Source: Thermoplasmata archaeon (GTDB taxonomy: Archaea; Thermoplasmatota; Thermoplasmata; Lutacidiplasmatales; UBA184). From it: a stretch of 64,000 nt of DNA. The DNA lies in the NCBI GenBank assembly GCA_027315165.1, contig DAHUYN010000008.1, positions 1 to 64,000 on the forward strand, given 5' to 3'. The notes under the pieces are model-generated. The model had not been told where the DNA came from. It worked only from the letters and a program-made list of their open reading frames with translations, and ran no database searches. The stretch's first letter is position 1; the number at the start of each line of letters is the position of its first letter. Position numbers and translations under genes: made by a program. This document shows, piece after piece, positions 17,351 to 24,859 of this stretch.

Positions 17351-18027
17351 GCGACGCGTACCGCGTCGACCTCCACGTCCATTCGAAGTTCTCTCCGGAC
17401 TCACGCCTCTCGCTCGAGGAGATCGCGGACCGACTCGCCCCCGCCGGGCTCGTGGGCGTGGCGGTGAGCGACCACAACTCGCTCGAGAGCCTCGGCGCGC
17501 TCCCGGAGCTGCGACGACGCCACCCGAGCTCCGTGTTCGTCCCCGCCGTCGAGGTGTCGACGGCCGAGGGCCATCTCCTGGCCTACGGGCTCGAGGAGCT
17601 TCCGCCCCTGCGACGGCCCCTCGCCGAGACGGTCGACTGGGTCCGCGGACACGGAGGCGTCAGCGTGCTGGCCCACCCGCTCCGCTGGGCGCACGGCGCC
17701 GGGCGCCGCGCCCTCGAGACGGCCCGCGTCGACGGCGTCGAGGCGCTCAACGGCCACAACGGGGGGATCGCGAACGCGAAGGCCGAGCTCGTCGGCGCGC
17801 ACCGTCGCCTCGCGCTCACGGGGGGGAGCGACGCCCACTCGCTCTTGGAGATCGGCCGCGCCTTCACGAGGGTCCAGGGCGACTCGCCCTCCGTCGAGGA
17901 GGTTCTCGGCGCGCTGCGCCACGGCCGCACCGACGCTGGCGGCCGCTCGATCGGCCCGCTCGAGCGCGTGCGACTCGCCATCGCGACGGCCGGTCGTCGT
18001 GCGGCACGGGGCTTCCGACCCATCTGA
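17347..18027 (+). CDS. PHP-domain phosphoesterase
   Basis: A 226-residue metal-dependent phosphoesterase of the polymerase-and-histidinol-phosphatase superfamily, cytoplasmic. Metal ligands seen: H10 and H12 (DLHVHS), D42-H43 (SDHNS), E68 (PAVEVS), H107 (LAHPLRW), and the C-terminal GGSDAHSL. Such proteins hydrolyse small phosphate esters such as 3',5'-nucleoside bisphosphate or histidinol phosphate; which one is not visible. ATG 17347 overlaps the metG stop (ATGA), implying coupled translation. Confidence 0.88.
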   Translation: MSDAYRVDLHVHSKFSPDSRLSLEEIADRLAPAGLVGVAVSDHNSLESLGALPELRRRHPSSVFVPAVEVSTAEGHLLAYGLEELPPLRRPLAETVDWVRGHGGVSVLAHPLRWAHGAGRRALETARVDGVEALNGHNGGIANAKAELVGAHRRLALTGGSDAHSLLEIGRAFTRVQGDSPSVEEVLGALRHGRTDAGGRSIGPLERVRLAIATAGRRAARGFRPI

Positions 18028-18094
18028 GCCTCGCCGACGCCGCCGTCCGCGCGCTCTCGCACGGGGGCGTCACCCGGGACCGTATTTTGATATC

Positions 18095-18109
18095 CCCTAA
18101 TTCTTAGGG
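18095..18109. promoter_or_regulatory. Palindromic operator CCCTAA-N3-TTAGGG before the DtxR-type gene
   Basis: A perfect 6-3-6 inverted repeat in the 116-nt gap upstream of the regulator. It lies between an A/T-rich TTTTGATAT (18085-18093) and a second TATA-like CATATAG (18117-18123) that is properly spaced from GTG 18144. Half-sites CCTAA/TTAGG are the same as in the known DtxR/IdeR consensus, so the regulator made by the next gene is the obvious candidate to bind here. Binding itself is inference. Confidence 0.6.
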
Positions 18110-18143
18110 CGCTCCTCATATAGTCCCGGCCCTCGTCGGGGCC

Positions 18144-18575
18144 GTGGAGCTCCTCCAGCGCCTGAGCCGTCGGCAGGTCGACTCGCTGCAGGCCGTCCGC
18201 CGGCTCGAGTCGCCGAGCCGCGGCGCGGCGCTCGGAGAGGTCGCCGACCTCCTCAAGGTGCGCGCCCCCTCCGCCCTCGAGCATCTCTCGGCGCTCGAGG
18301 GGCTCGGCCTGGTCGTCCGCCACCGGGGGAAGACGCGGCTGACGCCGCGCGGGGATGCCTGCCTCGCCGAGTACCACCGGCACCACCGGGTCGCGGAGCG
18401 GCTGTTCGCCGGGATCGGCTTTCCGCCGCAGGAGACCTGCCGGGCCGCTCGGGAGATCGACCTCGCGCTCGACCACGAGACCGTCGAGCGGTTGTGCCAC
18501 GGGGAGGGCCACCCCGCGACCTGCCCCCATGGCGACCCGATCCCGCCGTGCGGGACCGACCCGGAGCACCGATAG
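18144..18575 (+). CDS. DtxR/MntR-family metal-dependent transcription regulator
   Basis: A 143-residue metalloregulator with an N-terminal winged helix (LLQRLSRRQVDSLQAVRRLES, then GEVADLLKVRAPSALEHLSALEGLGLV) and a C-terminal metal-binding/dimerisation helix pair: HRHHRVAERL and E/H/C residues in CRAAREIDLALDHETVERL, closing with a Cys/His-rich tail (CHGEGH, CPHG, PPC). This is the DtxR/MntR layout without the SH3-like third domain. GTG 18144 lies 21-27 nt below a CATATAG box. Sixteen nt downstream is the probable metal transporter. It likely represses, or activates, this pair according to Fe, Mn, Ni or Co levels. Confidence 0.85.
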   Translation: MELLQRLSRRQVDSLQAVRRLESPSRGAALGEVADLLKVRAPSALEHLSALEGLGLVVRHRGKTRLTPRGDACLAEYHRHHRVAERLFAGIGFPPQETCRAAREIDLALDHETVERLCHGEGHPATCPHGDPIPPCGTDPEHR

Positions 18576-18590
18576 GAGCGACGGCGCGCC

Positions 18591-19556
18591 GTGTGGGACC
18601 TCGGCTTCCTCCTGAACCCGCCCTCGGGGCTCACGATCCCGATCATCCTCGGGATCTCGTTCCTGCTCGGGCTCCTCCACGGGGGCACGCCGGACGAGCA
18701 CACCTGGCCGATCACCTTCAGCTACTCCATCGGGAGCTACACGACCCGCGGGGGGCTCCGTTCCGGGCTCGTCTTCTCGACGGGCTTCGCGCTCCAGCGC
18801 GCGGCCCTCACCGCGCTCGGGTTCCTCGGGCTCGCCTCCGTCTACCTCGTCTACGACCTCGACGGCCCGGTCTACGTCCTCGTCGGGGTGGCGATGTTCG
18901 GGGCCGGCTGGTACCTCCTGCGCGGCTCGGACATCCACCTCCCGCTCGACGAGGCGATGGAGCGCCTGTTCGGTCGCTTCTTCCGAGAGCACACGCACCA
19001 CAGCTACCTCGCCGAGCGCGCTCCGCTCCCCGAGGGCGAGGTCCCGCCGGTCCCTCTCAAGATGGCCGCCGTGCACGGCTTCATCGCCGGCTGGGGGATC
19101 GGCGGGTTCGCCGTGATCATCGTCTTCCTCCTCGCGCCCCAGATGCCGAACGTCGCCTGGGCGGCCTCCGTCGGGGCCGTCTTCGGCCTCGGCACGATGG
19201 TGATGCAGATGATCACCGGCGCGCTGTTCGCGCGTCTCGCCCGGCTCAAGCGGCTGTCGCTCGCGCAGATGCAGCGCGTCGGCCGCCGGACCGCGGCACG
19301 GACGCTCTACGCCGGGGGCCTCGCGTTCGTCGCGATCGGGCTCCTCGTGACGTTGGCGCCCTCGGTCGAGCACATGGCAGTGCCGACCGGGACTCCGGTC
19401 CCGAACCTCAGCTCGATCGGGATCGCCTTCGTCCTGATCGTCACCGTCGTCGGCGGGATCGGCGGCTACAGCCTCTGGAAGGGCTACCGGGAGGTCCTCG
19501 CCCCGAGCGCGACCCTCGCGGCCCCCTCGTCGGAGCCGTCCCGGCCCCCCACCTAG
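18591..19556 (+). CDS. Probable nickel/cobalt-type metal transporter
   Basis: A 321-residue membrane protein with about seven hydrophobic helices. Helix 1 ends in LHGGTPDEHTWP, i.e. H-x4-D-x-H, resembling the metal-binding H-x4-D-H signature of NiCoT/RcnA (NicO) transporters; a cytoplasmic loop has HTHHS, and HGFIAGWGIGGF forms a second conserved helix. Direction (uptake or efflux) is unknown. The gene starts at GTG 18591, 15 nt after the DtxR-type regulator, so they form one operon. Family placement is by these motifs only; a TauE/UreH-like relative is the alternative. Confidence 0.65.
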   Translation: MWDLGFLLNPPSGLTIPIILGISFLLGLLHGGTPDEHTWPITFSYSIGSYTTRGGLRSGLVFSTGFALQRAALTALGFLGLASVYLVYDLDGPVYVLVGVAMFGAGWYLLRGSDIHLPLDEAMERLFGRFFREHTHHSYLAERAPLPEGEVPPVPLKMAAVHGFIAGWGIGGFAVIIVFLLAPQMPNVAWAASVGAVFGLGTMVMQMITGALFARLARLKRLSLAQMQRVGRRTAARTLYAGGLAFVAIGLLVTLAPSVEHMAVPTGTPVPNLSSIGIAFVLIVTVVGGIGGYSLWKGYREVLAPSATLAAPSSEPSRPPT

Positions 19557-19629
19557 CCCGTGGGGTCCGGGGCCGTTAGGGTCGGGGCGCGACCGCGCGG
19601 ACGCTACCGAGGGCCCCGGGTCCCGAGGG

Positions 19630-19637
19630 CTTTAAGG
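19630..19637 (+). promoter_or_regulatory. TATA box of tRNA-Cys
   Basis: CTTTAAGG, 24-31 nt upstream of the first base of the tRNA. Confidence 0.6.
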
Positions 19638-19660
19638 AGCCGCCCCCTGCCCTCGGCCGC

Positions 19661-19733
19661 GCCGAGGTGGCAGAATGGTTAATGCGACGGACTGCAGATC
19701 CGTTTCCTGGGGGTTCGATTCCCTCCCTCGGCT
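19661..19733 (+). tRNA. tRNA-Cys (GCA)
   Basis: Cloverleaf read by eye: acceptor stem GCCGAGG/CCTCGGC (19661-19667 with 19726-19732), discriminator U at 19733 as expected for tRNA-Cys, anticodon stem ACGGA/TCCGT with loop CTGCAGA (anticodon GCA), T-stem GGGGG/CCCTC with one G-U pair and loop TTCGATT. No CCA encoded and no intron. Its 3' end doubles as the left end of the lower-GC island. Confidence 0.95.
19717..19733 (+). repeat. Left attachment-like repeat (inside tRNA-Cys 3' end)
   Basis: GATTCCCTCCCTCGGCT, the T-loop to discriminator part of the tRNA. Matches the right copy at 16 of 17 positions. Confidence 0.6.
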
Positions 19734-19734
19734 C

Positions 19735-20169
19735 TCCCGTCTAGTTCAATTCGACGGCACGGCGGTACTGAACGACGCTTACTCCTATAATGCAGGGACG
19801 CCCGGATGGACTGCTCTAGGTTCAACCGGCTCGACACCGACCGGTCGGTTTCAGCCAAGTCTGGCGTTCGACCCCGGCACTGGCGACCTCGTGCTCTTCG
19901 GAGGGTGTACTTCTGGCACGGTCCCGTGCCCAGGTGGACTCCCGCCCACGGTGCTCGCCGACACTTGGCAGGCAACGGTCTCCACAACCTACAACACGAT
20001 CACATGGACCCAAGTCTCCACGAGCTACTCCCCGCCGGCACGGGCCGACGCGGCCATGACCTATGACAGCGCCGATGGGTATACACTCTTGTTCGGGGGC
20101 CAGACCATAGTGGGCGCAGCTGTGGACACCTGGACGTACTCTGGGGGTAGCTGGACGTTGGTAGCCTGA
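19735..20169 (+). pseudogene. Truncated kelch-repeat protein fragment
   Basis: An open frame of ~144 codons that begins at the tRNA 3' end without its own start codon or signal peptide. It encodes two to three kelch blades (PSLAFDPGTGDLVLFGG, DAAMTYDSADGYTLLFGG, DTWTYSGGSWT) and stops at TGA 20167-20169 with no PKD domains or membrane anchor. Compared with the intact neighbour it lacks both ends, as expected for the residue of a recombination or insertion event. Base composition is the same A/T-richer type as the next gene. Confidence 0.75.
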
Positions 20170-20178
20170 ATTATACAA
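20169..20178 (+). promoter_or_regulatory. TATA box of the island kelch/PKD gene
   Basis: AATTATACAA overlapping the end of the kelch fragment, 21-30 nt upstream of ATG 20199; a strong archaeal box giving a leaderless transcript. Confidence 0.6.
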
Positions 20179-20198
20179 CCCCCTCTTGAGTACGCTCG

Positions 20199-22883
20199 AT
20201 GCTTCGCCATTTTCCGTGGACCCATCGGGTGGGCGGTGCCATCGTATTCGCGTTCCTGGCCATCGCCTTGCTCATCCCGAGCCACCCCGGAGTGAGCGAG
20301 ACCCTGCTCCGCTCGCTCCCCGCTAGCCCGACGTCCGCTCAGGTAGTCACGCAAGCGAGTGGCCATGTCGATGCCGCTCAGACCTCCTGTCCGGTAGTCG
20401 GCGTCTGCGGGACTCTCTCAGGGTACGCCAGCCCGACTCGATCGAGTATCACCGGTGTAAACGTAAGCACGGAGTGGACGAATCTCACGCCGAATCTTGG
20501 ACCTTCACCTCTTGGTCGCCAGTCGCCTGCACTGACCTACGATGTGGCGGACGGCTACATGCTCCTCTTCGGCGGATTCAATGGCAGCGACCCGTATGTC
20601 CGACTGAACGACACATGGATCTTCCAGGATGGACGGTGGAACGAGCTCCACCCGAAGTTGTCTCCGCCGTGGCTGGTGGACGCGGGGATGGCCTACGACT
20701 ACTCAGATCAGAGCGTCATCTTGTTCGGCGGTCAAGAGTGGGCCTCGATCTCGCAGGACTATGACTCCGGCCAGACTTGGGCCTACCACGCCGGCGTTTG
20801 GACCAACCTGACATCTCGCCTCACCACGGCGCCGGGGCCGCGGGAGGCTCCAAGTGTCGCCTCCGACCCCGTCGACCAGGGCGTGTACCTGTTCGGGGGC
20901 CTGTCGCCAGCCGGCGCGACACTCAACGACACCTGGGTCTTTCACGCGGACTCCTGGAGCCGACTCAGTGAGACGGTCGCACCACCGCGAGTCTACCTCC
21001 CAGAGTTTGCCTACAGTCGCTCCGCCGGGGGCTGTGTTCTGTTCGGAGGATTCCTCAATAGCTCTGGGCCGGCTCAAAACCAGACCTGGCTTTTATCAAA
21101 CGGCACTTGGATAAACATCACCACACCCGCTTCTCCTGAGCCACGTGGCCGCGGCGCGATGGCCGGCTACGACTCTGCCGGCGATCTCGTGCTCTTTGGA
21201 GGGGAGGAGACTGTTCCGGGTCTATACTACCTCGTCAACTCTACATGGGTGTTCCAGAACCGAACTTGGCTCAACGTGTCCGAGCGCTTCCATCCCATCG
21301 TGGGCGACGGCGAGTCCTTTGCATCGGACCCCAGCGATGGGTACGCCTTGATGTTCGGTGGAGTAGTCAATCCTCCGGGATCGCGCGGGTTTGGCTGCTT
21401 CTGCAACGAGACCTGGGTCTTCGGTCCCGCGCTGCTCGCCAAGCCGTTCGCCACTCCGAACCCCGTCGACCTTGGCGGAGGCGTCGCCTTCGACGACCCC
21501 TACAACAACGCCAGCAGCCCCTACAACTACTCCTGGCAGCTCGGCGATGGGAACACCACGACGCTCCAGTCGTTCTCCCACACCTACGACCATGTCGGCA
21601 TCTACTCGGTGACCCTCTCCGCCCACGACGCCTTCGGCCACTACAACAACAGCTCTGTCGAGGTCGTCGTCAACCCGCCTCCCACGCTCGCGCTCGTCGT
21701 CGCTCCCAACGCCACCGACGTGGGCGTCCCGGTGCAGCTCACGGCACGCCTCGCGAACGGATCGGCACCGTTCCAGTACGACTGGAACCTCGGTGACGGC
21801 AACCGCTCCAACAATGCGTCAGTCGCCCACGCCTACGCGCAGCCCGGGAACTACAGCGTAAGCGTCAACGTGACCGACTCGAACGGGATCTTGCGACAGG
21901 CCACAGCGAGCATTCGGGTCTCCCCTCGGCCAAGCGTCTCGCTCGCGGTCGGTCCCGCTCTGCTCGATGTGAGCGAGGCGCTCGACGTCACCGCTACCGT
22001 CTCGAACGGCACCGCTCCGTTCACTTACCTCTACTCCGGCCTGCCCGACGGCTGCGTCAGTCAGAACGCCTCGGTCTTCGCCTGCCCACCCTCGGCGCCC
22101 GGGAACTACACGATCCACCTCGAACTCGTCGACACGGTCGGGGTGAGCGCCGTCGCCACGTCCTCGCTCGTCACGGTCGACCCTCTCCCCGCGATCGACC
22201 TGCAGGCAAGCCGTTACGTGCTCGACCTGGGCCAGTCGGTGAGCTTGGCCGCCACCATCAAGTCGAGCGGCGCCGGTGGGCTCACGTTCACCTATCTCGG
22301 GCTGCCGCCGGGCTGCACCGCATCCTCGAGCGCGACGCACCTCACCTGCACGCCCACGCAGCCGGGGTCATTCGAGATGAGCGTGAACGCCACGGACCGG
22401 ACCGGGGCAACGGCCTCGGCGGCACCGGTCGCGCTGACCGTGAACGGACGACTCGGGGTCGCTTGGAACGGGTCGACCTCCCAGGTGCTCGTCGGCGCCG
22501 CCTTGGACCTTGAGGTGACCGTGCTCGGCGGAACGCTCCCTGTGACGGTGAGCTACTTCGGGCTGCCGCTAGGATGCGCGAGCGCGAACACGACCTCGCT
22601 GAGCTGCCATCCGAACACGACCGGGAACTACACCACCTACGTTCGGGTGACCGACGCGACGGGCGCGTCAGTGGTGTCGTCGTGGAACGTGAGCGTCGTG
22701 GCCGGTCCTACCTCCGCCTCGTCGCAACCCCCGCCGCTCTGGCTCTACGCTGTCGGCGTCGGCGCACTCGCGGCGGCCGTGGTGGCCGTCGTCGCGGTGG
22801 CTCGTCGCCTACAGAGGCGACGAGGACCGCCCGGAACGCCGGATCGCGGAGACACGGCAATGAAGCCGCTCGACACGATGTAG
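20199..22883 (+). CDS. Secreted, membrane-anchored kelch/PKD surface protein
   Basis: An 894-residue cell-surface protein. N-terminal signal helix (residues ~10-27), a kelch propeller of about five to six blades (repeated LLFGG/LFGG with TW near residues 120-410), then PKD/Ig-like repeats (YSWQLGDGN, YDWNLGDGN with HTYDHVG, HAYAQPG, then further beta domains to ~840), a C-terminal membrane helix (LWLYAVGVGALAAAVVAVVAV) and a basic cytosolic tail. Many N-x-S/T sequons suggest glycosylation. The kelch half is noticeably lower in GC than the PKD half, so the gene may be a recombinant. It sits inside the tRNA-Cys island; ligand unknown, adhesion or matrix binding plausible. Confidence 0.85.
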   Translation: MLRHFPWTHRVGGAIVFAFLAIALLIPSHPGVSETLLRSLPASPTSAQVVTQASGHVDAAQTSCPVVGVCGTLSGYASPTRSSITGVNVSTEWTNLTPNLGPSPLGRQSPALTYDVADGYMLLFGGFNGSDPYVRLNDTWIFQDGRWNELHPKLSPPWLVDAGMAYDYSDQSVILFGGQEWASISQDYDSGQTWAYHAGVWTNLTSRLTTAPGPREAPSVASDPVDQGVYLFGGLSPAGATLNDTWVFHADSWSRLSETVAPPRVYLPEFAYSRSAGGCVLFGGFLNSSGPAQNQTWLLSNGTWINITTPASPEPRGRGAMAGYDSAGDLVLFGGEETVPGLYYLVNSTWVFQNRTWLNVSERFHPIVGDGESFASDPSDGYALMFGGVVNPPGSRGFGCFCNETWVFGPALLAKPFATPNPVDLGGGVAFDDPYNNASSPYNYSWQLGDGNTTTLQSFSHTYDHVGIYSVTLSAHDAFGHYNNSSVEVVVNPPPTLALVVAPNATDVGVPVQLTARLANGSAPFQYDWNLGDGNRSNNASVAHAYAQPGNYSVSVNVTDSNGILRQATASIRVSPRPSVSLAVGPALLDVSEALDVTATVSNGTAPFTYLYSGLPDGCVSQNASVFACPPSAPGNYTIHLELVDTVGVSAVATSSLVTVDPLPAIDLQASRYVLDLGQSVSLAATIKSSGAGGLTFTYLGLPPGCTASSSATHLTCTPTQPGSFEMSVNATDRTGATASAAPVALTVNGRLGVAWNGSTSQVLVGAALDLEVTVLGGTLPVTVSYFGLPLGCASANTTSLSCHPNTTGNYTTYVRVTDATGASVVSSWNVSVVAGPTSASSQPPPLWLYAVGVGALAAAVVAVVAVARRLQRRRGPPGTPDRGDTAMKPLDTM

Positions 22884-23469
22884 CCGATCCGATAGGAACG
22901 CGCGGTCAGCCAACGGCCGGACCCTGCCTTCGTGTCGAACTTGGGTCACGATGTTGCGGGACAGAGAGCCGCCACGCCCGGGCCGACCCGGCCGCACGCA
23001 CCCCCGTGAGCCTTCCCTTCCGTCGCTCCCCTCCCCGGGTGGGTCAACTGCGACGTCGTCTCTCAAGGACTCCGAACGTCCTCCCGTAGGCGCGGCGGCT
23101 CTCTCGACCGAACTGAGCCAGCCGGGGATATGAACAATGTCGAGATCCCCTCCCTCGGCTTTCGGGCTCCCCCCGGCAGGCCCGGTAGGCGTCCGAGTCC
23201 TCTCGGAACACCGAGCGTGGCCGTGTTCCGGGGGTCCCTCGCTCTCCCGCCTCAGGCTCTCGAGCGACCGACGAGCTGGCTCGAGGTCGTCGCGGTGGGC
23301 TCGGGGTGGCCCGACCTCGTGCGGCCCGAGTAGGAGGTCGTGCCCTTGGGGCGACCGAGCCACCGATGTCGGCCTCGCCCCTTCCCGCCGCGCCCCCAGA
23401 ACCGAACCCGCTAGGCGGCCCACTTACGCCGTGGCCCGTGCTCTCGAGACCGGAGTCGAGGGAGCGAAG
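22884..23469. other. Gene-poor gap containing the right repeat
   Basis: 586 nt with no convincing gene. Both strands have open frames here, but they are Arg/Pro/Ser-rich, lack conserved patterns and look like GC shadows. It contains the degenerate tRNA 3' end copy (23144-23160) and, near 23422-23428, a weak TATA-like ACTTACG that may serve the hemerythrin-like gene. Confidence 0.5.
23144..23160 (+). repeat. Right attachment-like repeat
   Basis: GATCCCCTCCCTCGGCT, same orientation as the tRNA-Cys 3' end, 16/17 identical with a 13-nt uninterrupted core. No tRNA body precedes it, so it is a partial copy and not a second tRNA gene. Confidence 0.6.
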
Positions 23470-24321
23470 ATGACGACCCTGACGCGCGAGGAGAACGACC
23501 CGTTGAAGGAACTCGCCCGAGAGAACGACGTGCTCCGCAGCCTGGACGAGCGTCTGGCCGAGCTGGCCCTCGCGTTGCGCGAGGGGGGCGATGTCGCGGT
23601 CGGCGAGCTCGGCGACGGGCTGCGACTCTACGAACAGTATCTCGGGCTACACGCCCGACGCTTCGGCGACGGCCTCGGGCCGGAGGCGCGGCCGGTGGCG
23701 ATGTCGACGTGCTTTGAGCACCTCGACGCCCTCGTCCGGGACCGCGGAGAGGCCGGAGGGCGCCTCGGACGGGCCCGCGCCGCGCTCGCGACGTACGCGA
23801 GGGAGGCGGCGCCCGGCCGCGAGGGGCTCGCCCGAGAGCTCGAGGCGCTCACCGAGCACGAGAGCGACGAGCTCCGCTACGAGAACGACTACCCGCTCGC
23901 CTGCCTCCTTTCCGCGCTGCCGGACGACGCGGCCGGCCGAGTTGTCCAGGGCTTCGCGGAGACACGGGCCGAGCTCGACGATCTTGACCGCCATGTCCAA
24001 GACTACCTCGCCCGCCCTCCCGGCCACACCACGGTGGCGCTGGTCGTCCGCTGCCACGACCCCGGCTGTCGGGCCCGCGGGGAGGCGGAGAGCTACCCGG
24101 ACGAGCGCGGCCACCTCGCCCTGCGCGCGCCCCGAGGGTGGACGGCGGTCCCGCACGACCCCCGTCTCGTCGACGGCACCGGCGTCACGGTCGAGGTCGA
24201 CTACTACTGCCCGACCCACGTCCCCGACGCGGCCGTCGTGGCCGGCCCGCGCCGGGTCGGGACCCCCGAAGAGGTCGGTGAGGGTCCGTGCTGCGACCCG
24301 GTCCCTCCGAAGCTCGCATGA
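23470..24321 (+). CDS. Hemerythrin-like protein with C-terminal Cys/His region
   Basis: A 283-residue cytosolic protein. Residues 1-180 form a four-helix pattern resembling a hemerythrin HHE domain: LYEQYLGLHARRF (H61), CFEHLDALV (E83-H84), LTEHESDEL (H130, E131, E134). Some canonical ligands are absent (EN instead of EH at 18-19), so oxygen or iron binding is uncertain. Residues ~190-283 carry CHDPGC and YYCPTH, perhaps a small metal knuckle. ATG 23470 is preferred; a longer upstream frame runs through the non-coding gap. The stop overlaps the next gene's start, coupling it to a four-helix membrane protein. Confidence 0.6.
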   Translation: MTTLTREENDPLKELARENDVLRSLDERLAELALALREGGDVAVGELGDGLRLYEQYLGLHARRFGDGLGPEARPVAMSTCFEHLDALVRDRGEAGGRLGRARAALATYAREAAPGREGLARELEALTEHESDELRYENDYPLACLLSALPDDAAGRVVQGFAETRAELDDLDRHVQDYLARPPGHTTVALVVRCHDPGCRARGEAESYPDERGHLALRAPRGWTAVPHDPRLVDGTGVTVEVDYYCPTHVPDAAVVAGPRRVGTPEEVGEGPCCDPVPPKLA

Positions 24322-24821
24322 TCCCCGCGGAGCTACTTCTCCGGCCCCGATCGCCCGAGCCGCGGCGTGTCCCCTCGACGGACGGCCTGCGGCTGATCCT
24401 GTCGGGGATGCTCTACCTTCTGGCGATCGGCGGGCTCCAGCTCGCCGTGGCCGTCGCGACCGTCGCGGGATCCCCCTCGCGCCTGCCCGCGAACGCCCTG
24501 GACGTCCGGGACGTCGTCGCGTTGTTCGGCTGGGTCGGGATGATGATCTGCGGCGTGAGCGTCATCATCGTGCCGAACCATCTCCGGGTCCGCCTTCGGC
24601 CGTCGTACCTTCCCCGCGTCCACCTGGTGGCCGCGAACCTGGGCCTCGTCGGCTATCTGGCCACGTCCCTCCTCGTGGGAAGCGGGGCGGTCGCCGACGC
24701 GTTCCTCGCGGTCGTGTCGCTCTCCTACCTCGCCTTCGCCCTCGGCACCGCGGTGACCGTCGCGCCGTTCCTCCGCCACGCGCCGGCCACGGCCCGAGGG
24801 CGTCTCCCGACGAGGACGTAG
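24318..24821 (+). CDS. Four-TM membrane protein coupled to the hemerythrin-like gene
   Basis: 167 residues with four hydrophobic helices (about 32-53, 68-90, 101-120, 125-146). A histidine sits after helix 2 (VIIVPNHLRVR) and another before helix 3 (LPRVHLVAANLG). The pattern faintly recalls haem-copper-oxidase or NnrS-like membrane proteins, but that is too weak to name. Start ATG 24318 overlaps the hemerythrin-like stop (ATGA), so the two products probably act together, for instance in oxygen, NO or iron handling (inference). Confidence 0.6.
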   Translation: MIPAELLLRPRSPEPRRVPSTDGLRLILSGMLYLLAIGGLQLAVAVATVAGSPSRLPANALDVRDVVALFGWVGMMICGVSVIIVPNHLRVRLRPSYLPRVHLVAANLGLVGYLATSLLVGSGAVADAFLAVVSLSYLAFALGTAVTVAPFLRHAPATARGRLPTRT

Positions 24822-24859
24822 CGAGCCGACGTCGACGGCAGGTCCGAAGGGCCGAGCCC

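Larger units (their letters stand above)
19717..23160. mobile_element. tRNA-Cys-associated island with kelch surface-protein genes
   Basis: Between the 3' end of tRNA-Cys and an imperfect 17-nt copy of that 3' end at 23144-23160 lies ~3.4 kb with visibly more A and T than its surroundings, most clearly over 19.74-21.4 kb. It holds a both-ends-truncated kelch gene immediately after the tRNA, an intact kelch/PKD gene, and ~260 nt without a gene. tRNA 3' ends are classical archaeal integration sites. No integrase is left inside, so it looks like a remnant rather than an active element. Confidence 0.6.

Noticed and set aside
23131-23210. Possible second tRNA gene at the right repeat
   Set aside because: Only the last ~17 nt of a tRNA are present; no anticodon or D arm can be folded upstream.
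22809-23423. 204-codon minus-strand frame over the gap after the kelch/PKD gene
   Set aside because: No hydrophobic core, no conserved motif and no promoter; overlaps the 3' end of a real gene and the att-like repeat.
23137-23469. Upstream extension of the hemerythrin-like gene
   Set aside because: Arg/Ser/Pro-rich without structure and begins next to the repeat; ATG 23470 starts a sensible helical domain.
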